Positions 42,731 to 51,058 of a stretch of DNA of 56,380 nucleotides are shown here, one piece after another. The position numbers were made by a program, and so were the translations under genes. This DNA comes from JAVVXB01 sp036651815 (GTDB lineage Bacteria > Bacillota > Clostridia > Christensenellales > CAG-138). How positions within the stretch are numbered: position 1 is the stretch's first letter; every line of letters starts with the position of its first letter. The notes beneath the pieces are model-generated. The model saw only the letters and a program-made list of their open reading frames with translations, was not told the DNA's origin and did not search any database. The stretch lies in assembly GCA_036651815.1 (NCBI GenBank), contig JAVVXB010000019.1, forward strand, positions 1 to 56,380, given 5' to 3'.

Positions 42731-43390
42731 TCAATCTTCTAGACGGTAGCCAACCTTTGCAACGGTTTTGATATGTTCGCCAAGATCCAGTTTTTTTCGA
42801 ATATGCGCAACGTGCACGTCAATGGTACGGGTATCGCCATAAAAGTCAGTCCCCCATACATCCGAAAGAAGCTGTTCGCGTGGAATTGAACGATTTTTAT
42901 ACCGCAGCAACAGCGCCAGCAGGTCAAATTCCAGCGGGGTCAGGCTGACTTCATGCCCACCTTTTAGGATGGTGCGGTTGGTGGTATTCACGGTAATATC
43001 CTGAAAGCGAAGCACGCCATTGAGCTTACCGGTGCGAGTCAAAACCTTTTCAATTCGTACAAGAAGCGTCATTATCTCAAAGGGCTTTCCAACATAATCT
43101 TCCGCACCGCTTTTTAATCCGAGGATTTCACTGGTTGCATCTGTTTTAGCGGTCAAATAAATAACAGGAATATCATATTTTTGCATTGTTTCCATCAATT
43201 CAAATCCGTTTCGTCCCGGGAGCATGACGTCGAGCAGGGCAAGGTCATAGGAATGATCATCTTTCAGTGCCTGATAGGTTTCCTGCCCATCGTGAAACAC
43301 GCTGAATTCATAGCCGGAAACTTGCAGATTGATGGCGATGCCGTCCGCGATGGCCACATCGTCCTCAACAATCAGGATACGATTTGCCAT
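42731..43390 (-). CDS. OmpR-family response regulator
   Basis: The 219-aa protein has a receiver domain starting RILIVEDDVAIADGIA, with the phosphoacceptor Asp in ALLDVMLPG and Lys in YVGKPFE. A winged-helix output domain (LTPLEFDLLALLLRY ... TRTIDVHVAHIRKKLD) follows. ATG 43390 is chosen because GGAGG precedes it; a longer upstream frame runs into intergenic DNA. The kinase follows after 103 nt. The 43391-43604 region upstream has no further gene. Confidence 0.93.
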   Translation of the reverse strand: MANRILIVEDDVAIADGIAINLQVSGYEFSVFHDGQETYQALKDDHSYDLALLDVMLPGRNGFELMETMQKYDIPVIYLTAKTDATSEILGLKSGAEDYVGKPFEIMTLLVRIEKVLTRTGKLNGVLRFQDITVNTTNRTILKGGHEVSLTPLEFDLLALLLRYKNRSIPREQLLSDVWGTDFYGDTRTIDVHVAHIRKKLDLGEHIKTVAKVGYRLED

Positions 43391-43604
43391 ACACTTGAAC
43401 CTCCATAGTGATAGAATATAACTAATTTTACCATAGAACAGTGCAGGAAAGGTTACAGTATTGTAAAGATCGACAAACTTCCGCACGAATATGCGTCGCC
43501 TTATCATTGCTCTGATCAATTTAAGGGCCGCACGATGCGCGTAAACTGCGATCTGGAGCGGACTGTTGAATTTTTCATTTTGAAGCGCCCCTCCTGTACC
43601 AGCG

Positions 43605-44774
43605 TTACGGCACGGCATGGCTTGGATCTAAACCGTAGACCGATAGCATAAGATTGCACCAGTCTTCAATGGAGTATTCATGCTGCACAATATCGGATAC
43701 AGCCTGTGCACGGATAGAAAATGATTCGGAACATCCGTCCATCGCAGCGGCAGAAATGGCGGAGGACAGCGCGGCGGTATCTTCTACGGGATAAAAGCGT
43801 ACAGTATCAAAGCGCTTCGCCCACCGTACCCCCGGGATATCGCTGCACACGCAGGGCTTACAGGAATAAAGTGCTTCCAGTAACGCATAGGAAAAAGTTT
43901 CGGAGCGGCTGGCAGAGAGCATGACGTCACACGCGTGATGATATCGGAACACATCCTCCTCTGGGGGAAACAAACGTAACCAGGGTTCTTCTCCGGTGCA
44001 GTTTGTTCGTTCTGCCAGAAACGAGCGCATCTGCTCAGCGGTGTATGCTCGTCCGCAGATGATGCCCAGTAGATATTGGGCATGTCCTGCATCATGTATT
44101 CGTTGCATGGCGTTTACTGCAACATCTACACCCTTGATATACGGCGACCAGCCGAACACCAGCACCAGAATGGCACTTTCCGCAACATTATAAGCCTTTC
44201 GTGTTTGCTCCCGTGTCCAAACATCATTCGCAAATCGCTCTGCCACGAGGGCGTTATGAATTCCAATGCAATCTGGCGTGGTTATGGCAGAGGTTTCAGA
44301 AACTGTGATTTTCTGAATACGGTGCTTGCCGATGAATCGCTCCGGAATGCGATAGACAACATCTCGAAATCGCTTTTGAAAAGTGGGTGGTTTTCCTGCG
44401 GAAAAATCAGAATGAAAGTGCAGAATGAGGCGGAGATGCGGCATGCGCAACGCGGCCAGCTCCGCTAGTGGGAAACAACCGAAGTGCACATGCAAAATGG
44501 TTATATGATAACTGTGGAGAATGCTGCACAGCAGTTGATTCTGCTTGTACAGGGGCGCACCCTTATCAAAAAAAAGCGTTTGCATGCCGATGGTGCGCAT
44601 TTGCTTACACCAGGACCTAGATTCGGCGTCCAAGGGAAACAGATATCGGGCAGGAACACCGCGTTGAGTCAGCGCTGCATGTAGTCGCGTGAGCGACGCA
44701 ATAAAATTGCCGCCGTAAGGTGCTTGATAGTCGCATAAAAACAGGAGAGCCATTGGATTTTGTTGAAACTGCAT
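43605..44774 (-). CDS. Glycosyltransferase family 4-like protein
   Basis: This 389-aa protein has a GT-B fold. The N-terminal half carries LLFLCDYQAPYGGNFIASLTRLHAAL and the C-terminal domain VLVFGWSPYIKGVDVAVNAM. The donor-site block reads ADVMLSASRSETFSYALLEALYSCKPCVCSDI when aligned to the family (here CDVMLSASRSETFSYALLEA). The start is supported by GAGGTGAT. It is probably cytosolic or membrane-associated and makes an envelope or exopolysaccharide glycoside. It is divergent from spoVAC, and nothing links it to sporulation directly. Confidence 0.85.
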   Translation of the reverse strand: MQFQQNPMALLFLCDYQAPYGGNFIASLTRLHAALTQRGVPARYLFPLDAESRSWCKQMRTIGMQTLFFDKGAPLYKQNQLLCSILHSYHITILHVHFGCFPLAELAALRMPHLRLILHFHSDFSAGKPPTFQKRFRDVVYRIPERFIGKHRIQKITVSETSAITTPDCIGIHNALVAERFANDVWTREQTRKAYNVAESAILVLVFGWSPYIKGVDVAVNAMQRIHDAGHAQYLLGIICGRAYTAEQMRSFLAERTNCTGEEPWLRLFPPEEDVFRYHHACDVMLSASRSETFSYALLEALYSCKPCVCSDIPGVRWAKRFDTVRFYPVEDTAALSSAISAAAMDGCSESFSIRAQAVSDIVQHEYSIEDWCNLMLSVYGLDPSHAVP

Positions 44775-44858
44775 GGTCTATCACCTCGAAAGTATAGCAT
44801 CATTATACATGATTTTTGTATTCCATGGCAACCTAAGTGACAGAGGAGGCGATGCAAT

Positions 44859-45311
44859 ATGGAAAAATTAAAATTTGACGCGCCAGCTTATCGGATGCGC
44901 GTATCGAATCGCATGCCGAAAAGCCGAACACTGCCGTATTGCCTGAAAGCATTCTGGGTTGGCGGTTTGATCTGCTGTATCGGGCAAGCGATACAGGATC
45001 TGTTGGACTATTTTTTCATTCTCACGCAGGAACAATTGTCTGCGGGGACTGCGATTATCATGGTGTTTTTGGGTGCGTTTTTTACGGGCATCGGTATATA
45101 CGATAAAATCGGCGCGTATGCAGGCGCCGGATCTGTGGTACCGATTACGGGCTTTGCCAATTCCGTGGTAGCGCCAGCCATTGAATTCCGTCCGGAAGGA
45201 CTTGTCATGGGCGTAGCGGCCAAGATGTTCAATCTTGCAGGACCGGTGCTGGTCTATGGTATTGGCTCCTCGATCATCGCAGGGTTGGTTGCTCTGATTT
45301 TTGGAGGCTAA
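44859..45311 (+). CDS. spoVAC: Stage V sporulation protein AC
   Basis: The 150-aa membrane protein contains FWVGGLICCIGQAIQDLL and GAGSVVPITGFANSVVAPAIEFRPEGLVMGVAAKMF, the conserved SpoVAC core. SpoVA proteins move dipicolinic acid into the developing spore and SpoVAC is its mechanosensitive release channel. AGGAGG is 9 nt before the ATG. A CATTATA (44801) resembling a sigma-G -10 (CATnnTA) lies upstream, but I found no convincing -35. The gene is followed after 6 nt by spoVAD. Confidence 0.93.
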   Translation: MEKLKFDAPAYRMRVSNRMPKSRTLPYCLKAFWVGGLICCIGQAIQDLLDYFFILTQEQLSAGTAIIMVFLGAFFTGIGIYDKIGAYAGAGSVVPITGFANSVVAPAIEFRPEGLVMGVAAKMFNLAGPVLVYGIGSSIIAGLVALIFGG

Positions 45312-45317
45312 AAGGAT

Positions 45318-46358
45318 ATGGCAGAAAAACGAATAGGCGTGCATACGCTGCTGTTTCCATCCCGGCCAAGATTGGTTTCTTCGGCATCCATTGTTAGCAA
45401 TAACGAAGGGAATGGGCCATTGGGAAAATATTTTGATATGATTCTTGCCGATGATACCTGGGGAGAGGACAGCTTTGAAAAAGCAGAATGCAAGATGTTT
45501 GAAGCGGCGGTGCGGATAGCGCTGGATAAGGTGAAGCTTTCGAGCGATGCACTGCATTGTCTGCTGGGCGGTGATCTGCTCAATCAGATTGTGACGGCGA
45601 ATTTTGCGGCACGTCAGCTGTCCGTGCCGTTTCTTGGCTTGTATGGGGCATGCTCCACCATGGCCGAATCACTATTGGTGGGCAGCGTGCTCATTGATGG
45701 CGGTTTTGCGGATAGTGTTGCATGTGCGGCATCGAGCCATTTTTCCACTGCGGAGCGGCAATACCGTTATCCGCTGGAAATGGGGACGACCAGTCCACCG
45801 ACAGCACAGCGTACGGTGACTGGGGCAGGCTGTTCACTGCTCAGTAACAGGCCTATTTCGGGAAAAGATCCGTTCTCGCGTATTTGTGTGGTTGGCGGGA
45901 CAATTGGGCGCGTAATTGACCTTGGTATTTCGGATGCCAATAATATGGGGGCGGCTATGGCGCCTGCCGCAGCGGATACAATCGTTGCGCATCTCACCGA
46001 TATGGATCGTCGGCCGGAGGCGTATGATCTCGTTGTGACAGGTGATTTGGGACAGTTTGGTGCACAGATGCTGCTTTCGCTCTGCAAAGAACATGGTGTG
46101 GATCTATCCGGACGATATTTGGATTGCGGTAATTTGATTTTTCATCCAGAGCAGAAATTTCATTGCGGAGGATCTGGCTGCGGTTGCTCAGCGGTAACAC
46201 TTGCCGCCTATTTACTGGATAAAATTGAACATGGCGGCGTGAAGCGAATGTTGTTCTTAGCAACCGGCGCGTTGCTTTCGCCTAGCAGTGCCATGCAGGG
46301 CGAGAGCATCCCCGGTATTGCACACGCTTTGATTTTTGAACAGGAGGATGGCATATGA
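45318..46358 (+). CDS. spoVAD: Stage V sporulation protein AD
   Basis: This 346-aa protein has a thiolase/KAS III-like fold that binds dipicolinic acid rather than catalysing. Visible blocks are LLGGDLLNQIVTANFAARQLSVPFLGLYGACSTMAESLLVG and SHFSTAERQYRYPLEMG. The Cys of GACST is kept, as in other SpoVAD proteins. The 3' end overlaps spoVAE by ATGA. Only the CDE part of the spoVA operon is present, the common arrangement in many Clostridia. Confidence 0.94.
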   Translation: MAEKRIGVHTLLFPSRPRLVSSASIVSNNEGNGPLGKYFDMILADDTWGEDSFEKAECKMFEAAVRIALDKVKLSSDALHCLLGGDLLNQIVTANFAARQLSVPFLGLYGACSTMAESLLVGSVLIDGGFADSVACAASSHFSTAERQYRYPLEMGTTSPPTAQRTVTGAGCSLLSNRPISGKDPFSRICVVGGTIGRVIDLGISDANNMGAAMAPAAADTIVAHLTDMDRRPEAYDLVVTGDLGQFGAQMLLSLCKEHGVDLSGRYLDCGNLIFHPEQKFHCGGSGCGCSAVTLAAYLLDKIEHGGVKRMLFLATGALLSPSSAMQGESIPGIAHALIFEQEDGI

Positions 46359-46717
46359 ATGCGTTGCAATATCTCTGGGCATTTATTGTTGGCGGCGGCA
46401 TCTGTGTAATCGGTCAGTTACTGATTAGTTTGACCCGTATGACTCCTGCACGCGTTCTTGTGCTGTTTGTCACGTTGGGGGTAGTACTTGGGGCGGTTGG
46501 CATCTACGAACCGCTTGTAGAATTCGCGGGTGCGGGGGCAACAGTGCCGTTGACCGGCTTTGGGAATTCGCTTGCAAAGGGTGCTATACTCGCAGCAAGA
46601 AGAGACGGGGTAATCGGTGCATTTATCGGGGGCATTACGGCTACGGCTGGCGGTGTGGCAGCAGCCATATTCTTTGGGTATCTGTTTGCATTGATCTTCC
46701 GTTCTAAAACGAAATAA
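46355..46717 (+). CDS. spoVAE: Stage V sporulation protein AE
   Basis: This 120-aa membrane protein contains YLWAFIVGGGICVIGQLLIS and EFAGAGATVPLTGFGNSLAKGAILAARRDGVIGAFIGGITATAGGVAAAI, the standard SpoVAE sequence. It is related in sequence to SpoVAC. It ends the spoVA operon. No clear terminator is seen before the repeat at 46825. Confidence 0.93.
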   Translation: MNALQYLWAFIVGGGICVIGQLLISLTRMTPARVLVLFVTLGVVLGAVGIYEPLVEFAGAGATVPLTGFGNSLAKGAILAARRDGVIGAFIGGITATAGGVAAAIFFGYLFALIFRSKTK

Positions 46718-46824
46718 AACAGTCGTGCAAATTACGTTACTGATTCGAAGTAAGGCATGTTTTCAAATTACCCAAAAGCGTTTTTGCATTGTATTTACCA
46801 ATAATATATCGGTACAGGGGCTTC

Positions 46825-47057
46825 ATAAAAAAGAGACCCGGTTTATGCCATGTTCACGTGTGCAAATCTCTATGTGCTGGCGATGGCCGGGTGAAGTCTC
46901 GGGAGGTACATAATGGGTAAGTGCGCCTACTTTTTCGAAAAAGAAGGAAATTCGGATACACTTCAGGGTAAAATCCATGACAACGGCGCATCACAAACGA
47001 TATTTGCGGTTGTTTAAACGGATGTTACCGTCTCTTTGTCGTTTGTTCAGAGGTTCC
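46825..47057. repeat. Dispersed ~235-bp repeat, copy B
   Basis: This is the second copy of the sequence at 1-235, in the same orientation, ending sharply at GAGGTTCC. Here it has no transposase or integrase relic beside it. It sits alone in the spacer between spoVAE and the NifU-like gene. Substitutions relative to copy A are spread evenly. The flanks 46718-46824 and 47058-47263 show no gene. Confidence 0.8.
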
Positions 47058-47263
47058 GGAGAACAACAAATTCGGTACCGAATCACGTGGCATAACATTG
47101 TCGAACAGAATAACAGAGCTGATGAGGAATCCTCGATATTTCTGCTGTATTTTTTTTACATAAAACAGGGGATCCGCATAGAAATATGTTGGGGTTAGCT
47201 TTTTCAAACATGAGGATTTTTCAATTTCTGTATGCTATTTTCCGATAAAAAGCATCCGGAAGA

Positions 47264-47292
47264 TTGCGCGAAAGGACAAGGAATGGTATACT
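47264..47292 (+). promoter_or_regulatory. Promoter of the NifU-like/GGGtGRT pair
   Basis: TTGCGC and TATACT are separated by 17 nt, 55 nt before the ATG at 47348. A strong AAAGGAGGAG site follows before the start. Confidence 0.6.
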
Positions 47293-47347
47293 ATACTATC
47301 TGTGAATATGGCAAGCAATTGCATTCAATAAAGGAGGAGTTCCATTT

Positions 47348-48040
47348 ATGCAGTATTCCCGTGATGTGGACGAAATGGTATGCGTCAAAAAGGGCGCTAC
47401 GCATGATCCCGCGCCAATTCCCGAAGAAGGGAAATGGATCAAATCTAAACAGATCAGTGATATTTCCGGTTTGACCCATGGTGTTGGCTGGTGCGCCCCT
47501 CAGCAGGGCGCCTGCAAGTTGACGCTCAATGTTAAAAATGGCGTCATTGAAGAGGCATTGATTGAAACCCTAGGGTGCAGCGGTATGACGCACTCCGCAG
47601 CCATGGCTGCCGAAATTCTGCCAGGCAAAACCATTCTGGAAGCGCTCAACAGCGACCTTGTTTGTGATGCAATCAACACGGCTATGCGCGAGCTGTTTCT
47701 GCAAATCGTTTATGGTCGTACGCAGAGCGCATTTTCAGATGACGGTCTTCCTATCGGCGCCGGACTTGAAGACCTTGGCAAGGGACTGCGTTCCCAGATT
47801 GGAACCATGTATGGCACGAAAGTCAAAGGGCCTCGTTATCTGGAGATGGCGGAAGGCTACGTGCTCAAGATTGGTCTTGATGAGAACGGTGAAATCATTG
47901 GCTATCAATTTGTGAGTCTTGGCAAGATGATGGATGCCATCAAGAAGGGCACCGATCCCAAGGAAGCTTACGAGAAGAACATCGGCACCTACGGCCGTTT
48001 TGCACAGGCTACCACGGTCATTGACCCGCGTCATCAGTAA
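47348..48040 (+). CDS. NifU/IscU-like iron-sulfur scaffold-type protein
   Basis: This 230-aa protein includes a NifU_N/IscU-like segment. LTLNVKNGVIEEALIETLGCSGMTHSAAMAAEILPGKTILEAL resembles the scaffold strand and the GCG-A region of IscU, with a GCSGMTHS variation. Upstream is GWCAPQQGACKL, giving two more Cys. The C-terminal third (GYVLKIGLDENGEIIGYQFVSLGKMMDAI) lies beyond a standard scaffold. The next gene encodes a GGGtGRT protein 10 nt later, and this pairing is, to my knowledge, recurrent in Clostridia. Cluster assembly is inferred; no cysteine desulfurase lies nearby. Confidence 0.75.
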   Translation: MQYSRDVDEMVCVKKGATHDPAPIPEEGKWIKSKQISDISGLTHGVGWCAPQQGACKLTLNVKNGVIEEALIETLGCSGMTHSAAMAAEILPGKTILEALNSDLVCDAINTAMRELFLQIVYGRTQSAFSDDGLPIGAGLEDLGKGLRSQIGTMYGTKVKGPRYLEMAEGYVLKIGLDENGEIIGYQFVSLGKMMDAIKKGTDPKEAYEKNIGTYGRFAQATTVIDPRHQ

Positions 48041-48050
48041 GGAGGCAGCT

Positions 48051-49052
48051 ATGGTTACGTTTGAAGGATATGAAAGAAGAATCGATAAAATCAATGCCGT
48101 TCTCAAGGAATATGGCATTCGAGATATCGAAGAAACAAAAAAGATTTGTGATGATGCAGGTGTAGATGCTGCGGCAATCGTGCGCAGCATTCAAACCATC
48201 GCGTTTGACAACGCTTGTTGGGCATATACGGTTGGCGCTGCGATTGCCCTAAAAAAAAGCGTGAAATCTGCAGCGGAAGCAGCGGAAGCCATTGGCATCG
48301 GCTTGCAGGCGTTCTGTATTCCCGGTTCGGTTGCAGACCAGCGGGATGTTGGACGCGGCCACGGCAATCTGGCGGCTATGCTGCTGCGTGAAGAGACCGG
48401 CTGTTTTGCGTTCCTAGCTGGACATGAGAGCTTTGCTGCGGCAGAGGGTGCCATTGGAATTGCGCGCACGGCCAACCAGGTTCGCACGAAGCCGTTGCAG
48501 GTGATACTGAATGGTCTTGGTAAGGATGCCGCTTACATCATCTCCCGAATCAACGGATTTACCTATGTGGAAACGGAGTATGATTACAAGGCAGCCAAAC
48601 TGAACATCGTCTCAAGCAAGGCGTTTTCAGACGGTGATCGCGCCAAAGTGCGTTGCTATGGTGCGGATGAAGTCAACGAAGGCGTTGCGATCATGCGGCA
48701 TGAAAATGTCGATGTTTCCATTACCGGCAACTCGACGAACCCAACACGTTTTCAGCATCCAGTCGCAGGCACCTATAAGAAATGGTGCATTGAAAACGGC
48801 AAGAAGTATTTCTCCGTTGCCAGCGGCGGCGGCACTGGACGCACCCTGCATCCCGATAACATGGCTGCAGGCCCCGCTTCCTACGGGCTGACCGACACCA
48901 TGGGCAGAATGCACTCCGATGCTCAATTTGCAGGGTCCTCTTCCGTACCGGCGCACGTGGAGATGATGGGACTGATTGGCATGGGGAACAATCCTATGGT
49001 TGGCGCAACGGTTGCGGTCGCAGTTGCGATTGCACAATCGTCAAAACAATAA
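48051..49052 (+). CDS. GGGtGRT family protein
   Basis: The 333-aa protein has the family-naming motif SGGGTGRTLHPDNMAAGPASYGLTDTMGRMHSD at about 265-295. Other conserved blocks are GLQAFCIPGSVADQRDVGRGHGNLAAMLLREETGCFAFLAGHESFAAAEGAIGIARTANQVR when aligned along the family (only fragments are visible by eye as strongly conserved). No biochemical role is established that I know of. It begins 10 nt after the NifU-like gene with GGAGG, so the two are co-translated and probably act together. It has no signal peptide. Confidence 0.85.
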   Translation: MVTFEGYERRIDKINAVLKEYGIRDIEETKKICDDAGVDAAAIVRSIQTIAFDNACWAYTVGAAIALKKSVKSAAEAAEAIGIGLQAFCIPGSVADQRDVGRGHGNLAAMLLREETGCFAFLAGHESFAAAEGAIGIARTANQVRTKPLQVILNGLGKDAAYIISRINGFTYVETEYDYKAAKLNIVSSKAFSDGDRAKVRCYGADEVNEGVAIMRHENVDVSITGNSTNPTRFQHPVAGTYKKWCIENGKKYFSVASGGGTGRTLHPDNMAAGPASYGLTDTMGRMHSDAQFAGSSSVPAHVEMMGLIGMGNNPMVGATVAVAVAIAQSSKQ

Positions 49053-49074
49053 GAAACATTCATTGATGAGAAGA

Positions 49075-49103
49075 ATGGCTCACCGTAGGGATGGGCCGTT
49101 TTT
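49075..49103 (+). terminator. Intrinsic terminator after the GGGtGRT gene
   Basis: ATGGCTC and GGGCCGT pair, including G-U pairs, around an 11-nt loop, followed by TTTTT. Confidence 0.6.
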
Positions 49104-49162
49104 CATAAAAATAATTTGGTTAAGGCTCTTTTTTGTTGAAAAAAAGGGAGAGGTATCTGATA

Positions 49163-49972
49163 ATGCGTGATCAGGCGATTAAACGTCTAGCAACTGCGGG
49201 TGTACTGGCCGCCGCTATTATATTGATGACGGCACTCGTTTCCGTACCACTGCCCGGCGGACATGGTTACATAAATCTTGGCGATGCAGGCGTGTTGACG
49301 GCGGCTTTTGTGCTTGGTGGGCCTTGGGGTGCTTTGTGCGCGGGCATTGCGTCCGCCGCTTCCGATTTAATTCTTGGGTGGGGCATATATGCGCCCGCTA
49401 CGTTTGTGATCAAAGGCGGCATGGCATTGCTTGCGGGGATTCTGATGATGAAGAAAAGTGGCTCGATGCGGCTGTGGGTAATCTATCCTACCGCGTTATT
49501 TGTGCCAATTGGTTATTTCTTATTTGAGACGGTATTGTATGGGGCAGCCACGGCCGCGCCCAATATGCCGCTTAATCTTGTACAGTGTATTGTTGGTGCT
49601 GCAATTGCCAACGGTGTGATTCTTGTATTAAACCGCAGTGTATCCTGGATACGTCTTGCTGAAACCAATGTGGGTAAGGAACAGGGAACAATTGCTCGAG
49701 AGCCTAAAGGCGGGCCAGACGTTGTGCTTGTTGGTTGCGAAACAGAAATAACAACCCTGTTGAAAGCGGCGAATATTCTATCCGTACAGGGCTTTACCGG
49801 CCGGATTGTGCAGTTGAACAAAGGTATCAGCATTGAGAGCCTTTCTTCTGCAGAGCGTGAACGATTGATGCCTAGTAGCATACCGTATGTCGGCATTACG
49901 TCCTGTGGCAAACCCGCTGGTACTTCTGCACAGGATATCGCGCAGGCTGCGCTGGAGGCGATTCGGGAATGA
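49163..49972 (+). CDS. ECF transporter S component with extra C-terminal domain
   Basis: This 269-aa protein has an N-terminal part (1-165) that is an ECF riboflavin-type S component. It has five to six membrane helices, HGYINLGDAGVLTAAFVLGGPWGAL and GIYAPATFVIKGGMALLAGIL. After a linker, residues ~185-269 form a soluble domain. DVVLVGCETEITTLLKAANILSVQGFTGRIVQL resembles the transketolase C-terminal domain (DVTLIATGSEV-type). Such an S component normally ends after its last helix, so this looks like a fusion. GGGAGAGG supports the ATG at 49163. It is ATGA-coupled to cysteine synthase. The transported vitamin or metabolite is unknown. Confidence 0.7.
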   Translation: MRDQAIKRLATAGVLAAAIILMTALVSVPLPGGHGYINLGDAGVLTAAFVLGGPWGALCAGIASAASDLILGWGIYAPATFVIKGGMALLAGILMMKKSGSMRLWVIYPTALFVPIGYFLFETVLYGAATAAPNMPLNLVQCIVGAAIANGVILVLNRSVSWIRLAETNVGKEQGTIAREPKGGPDVVLVGCETEITTLLKAANILSVQGFTGRIVQLNKGISIESLSSAERERLMPSSIPYVGITSCGKPAGTSAQDIAQAALEAIRE

Positions 49973-50892
49973 TTTTCGATTCCGTGCTGGATACCATTGG
50001 CAACACTCCTTTGATTCGTGCAACCCGTTTTACAAGGCGGGAAAATTTGCAAGCAACGCTTCTTTTCAAGTTGGAAAGCAAAAACCCGGGCGGTAGCGCA
50101 AAGGATCGCATTGCGCTATGGATGATTCGAGATGCGGAAGAAAACGGATCTTTGAAGCCTGGCGGCACTGTGATCGAGGCAACCAGCGGCAATACCGGCA
50201 TTGGGTTAGGGCTGGTTGCGGCGGTACTCGGATATCATGTGATACTGACCATGCCGGATTCTATGAGCATCGAGCGGCAGAAGATTTTGCGCGCGTTTGG
50301 CGCGGAATTGATTTTGACTCCTGGCGCAAAAGGAATGGCTGGCGCTAATGAGAAGGCAGAAGAACTGGAACGATCCATACCGGGCAGCATCCGCGCATGT
50401 CAGTTTGAAAATGATGCAAATCCTGCGGCGCATCGCCAAACCACCGGACCGGAAATCTGGCGTGATACAGAAGGAGCGCTGGACGCGTTTGTTGCTTGTG
50501 TTGGCACAGGCGGAACGGTTAGCGGGGTTGGACAATATTTAAAGATGCAGGATGCAAACATTCGCGTTTTCGCGGTTGAACCAGAGGAATCTCCGCTGCT
50601 TTCTGGTGGACAGGCAAGTGCCCATGGTATTCAGGGTATCGGCGCAAATTTCATTCCGGAAACCTATGATCCCGCCATCGTGGATGCGGTATTGACTGTT
50701 TCCACGCAGCAAGCGTTCGAGATGGCCAGAAAGTTGATGGTCACAGAGGGCATACTTTGCGGCATATCTTCTGGGGCAGCAGCAGTAGCTGCGGTTTGCC
50801 TTGCACGAAAACCGGAAATGTTCGGAAAGACGATTGTGACCTTGCTTACCGATACTGGAGAACGATATCTTTCCACCGCATTATTTGCTTAA
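49969..50892 (+). CDS. cysK: Cysteine synthase (O-acetylserine sulfhydrylase)
   Basis: This 307-aa PLP enzyme makes cysteine from O-acetylserine and sulfide in the cytosol. The PLP Lys is in NPGGSAKDRIALWMI, with the substrate loop TSGNTGIGLGLVA, the phosphate-binding GTGGTVSGVGQYLK and GISSGAAAVAAV. The start overlaps the ECF-type gene (ATGA), an unusual partner. That suggests a shared need, such as a sulfur or vitamin metabolite, though this is inference. No cysE is adjacent. Confidence 0.92.
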   Translation: MIFDSVLDTIGNTPLIRATRFTRRENLQATLLFKLESKNPGGSAKDRIALWMIRDAEENGSLKPGGTVIEATSGNTGIGLGLVAAVLGYHVILTMPDSMSIERQKILRAFGAELILTPGAKGMAGANEKAEELERSIPGSIRACQFENDANPAAHRQTTGPEIWRDTEGALDAFVACVGTGGTVSGVGQYLKMQDANIRVFAVEPEESPLLSGGQASAHGIQGIGANFIPETYDPAIVDAVLTVSTQQAFEMARKLMVTEGILCGISSGAAAVAAVCLARKPEMFGKTIVTLLTDTGERYLSTALFA

Positions 50893-51058
50893 TTGCACGG
50901 CGAACGTTTGACTGCAAGAAGATGGTACATGAATGCATTTTTAGGCCGTTAATCCCCATAAATTGCGTTAATCATTAACAATGTATGACTATATGTGGAT
51001 TATGCTTGCAAAAACTCACAGCATTTTATAGAATTGATGACTGGGAGAGAACGAAACA

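Noticed and set aside
42731..43618. 295-codon version of the response regulator with a 76-residue N-terminal extension
   Set aside because: The receiver domain starts at residue 77 of that frame, directly after GGAGG at 43390; the extension runs through intergenic DNA.
46725..47198. Two short plus-strand frames around repeat copy B
   Set aside because: They run through the repeat border, lack ribosome sites and are not conserved in copy A.
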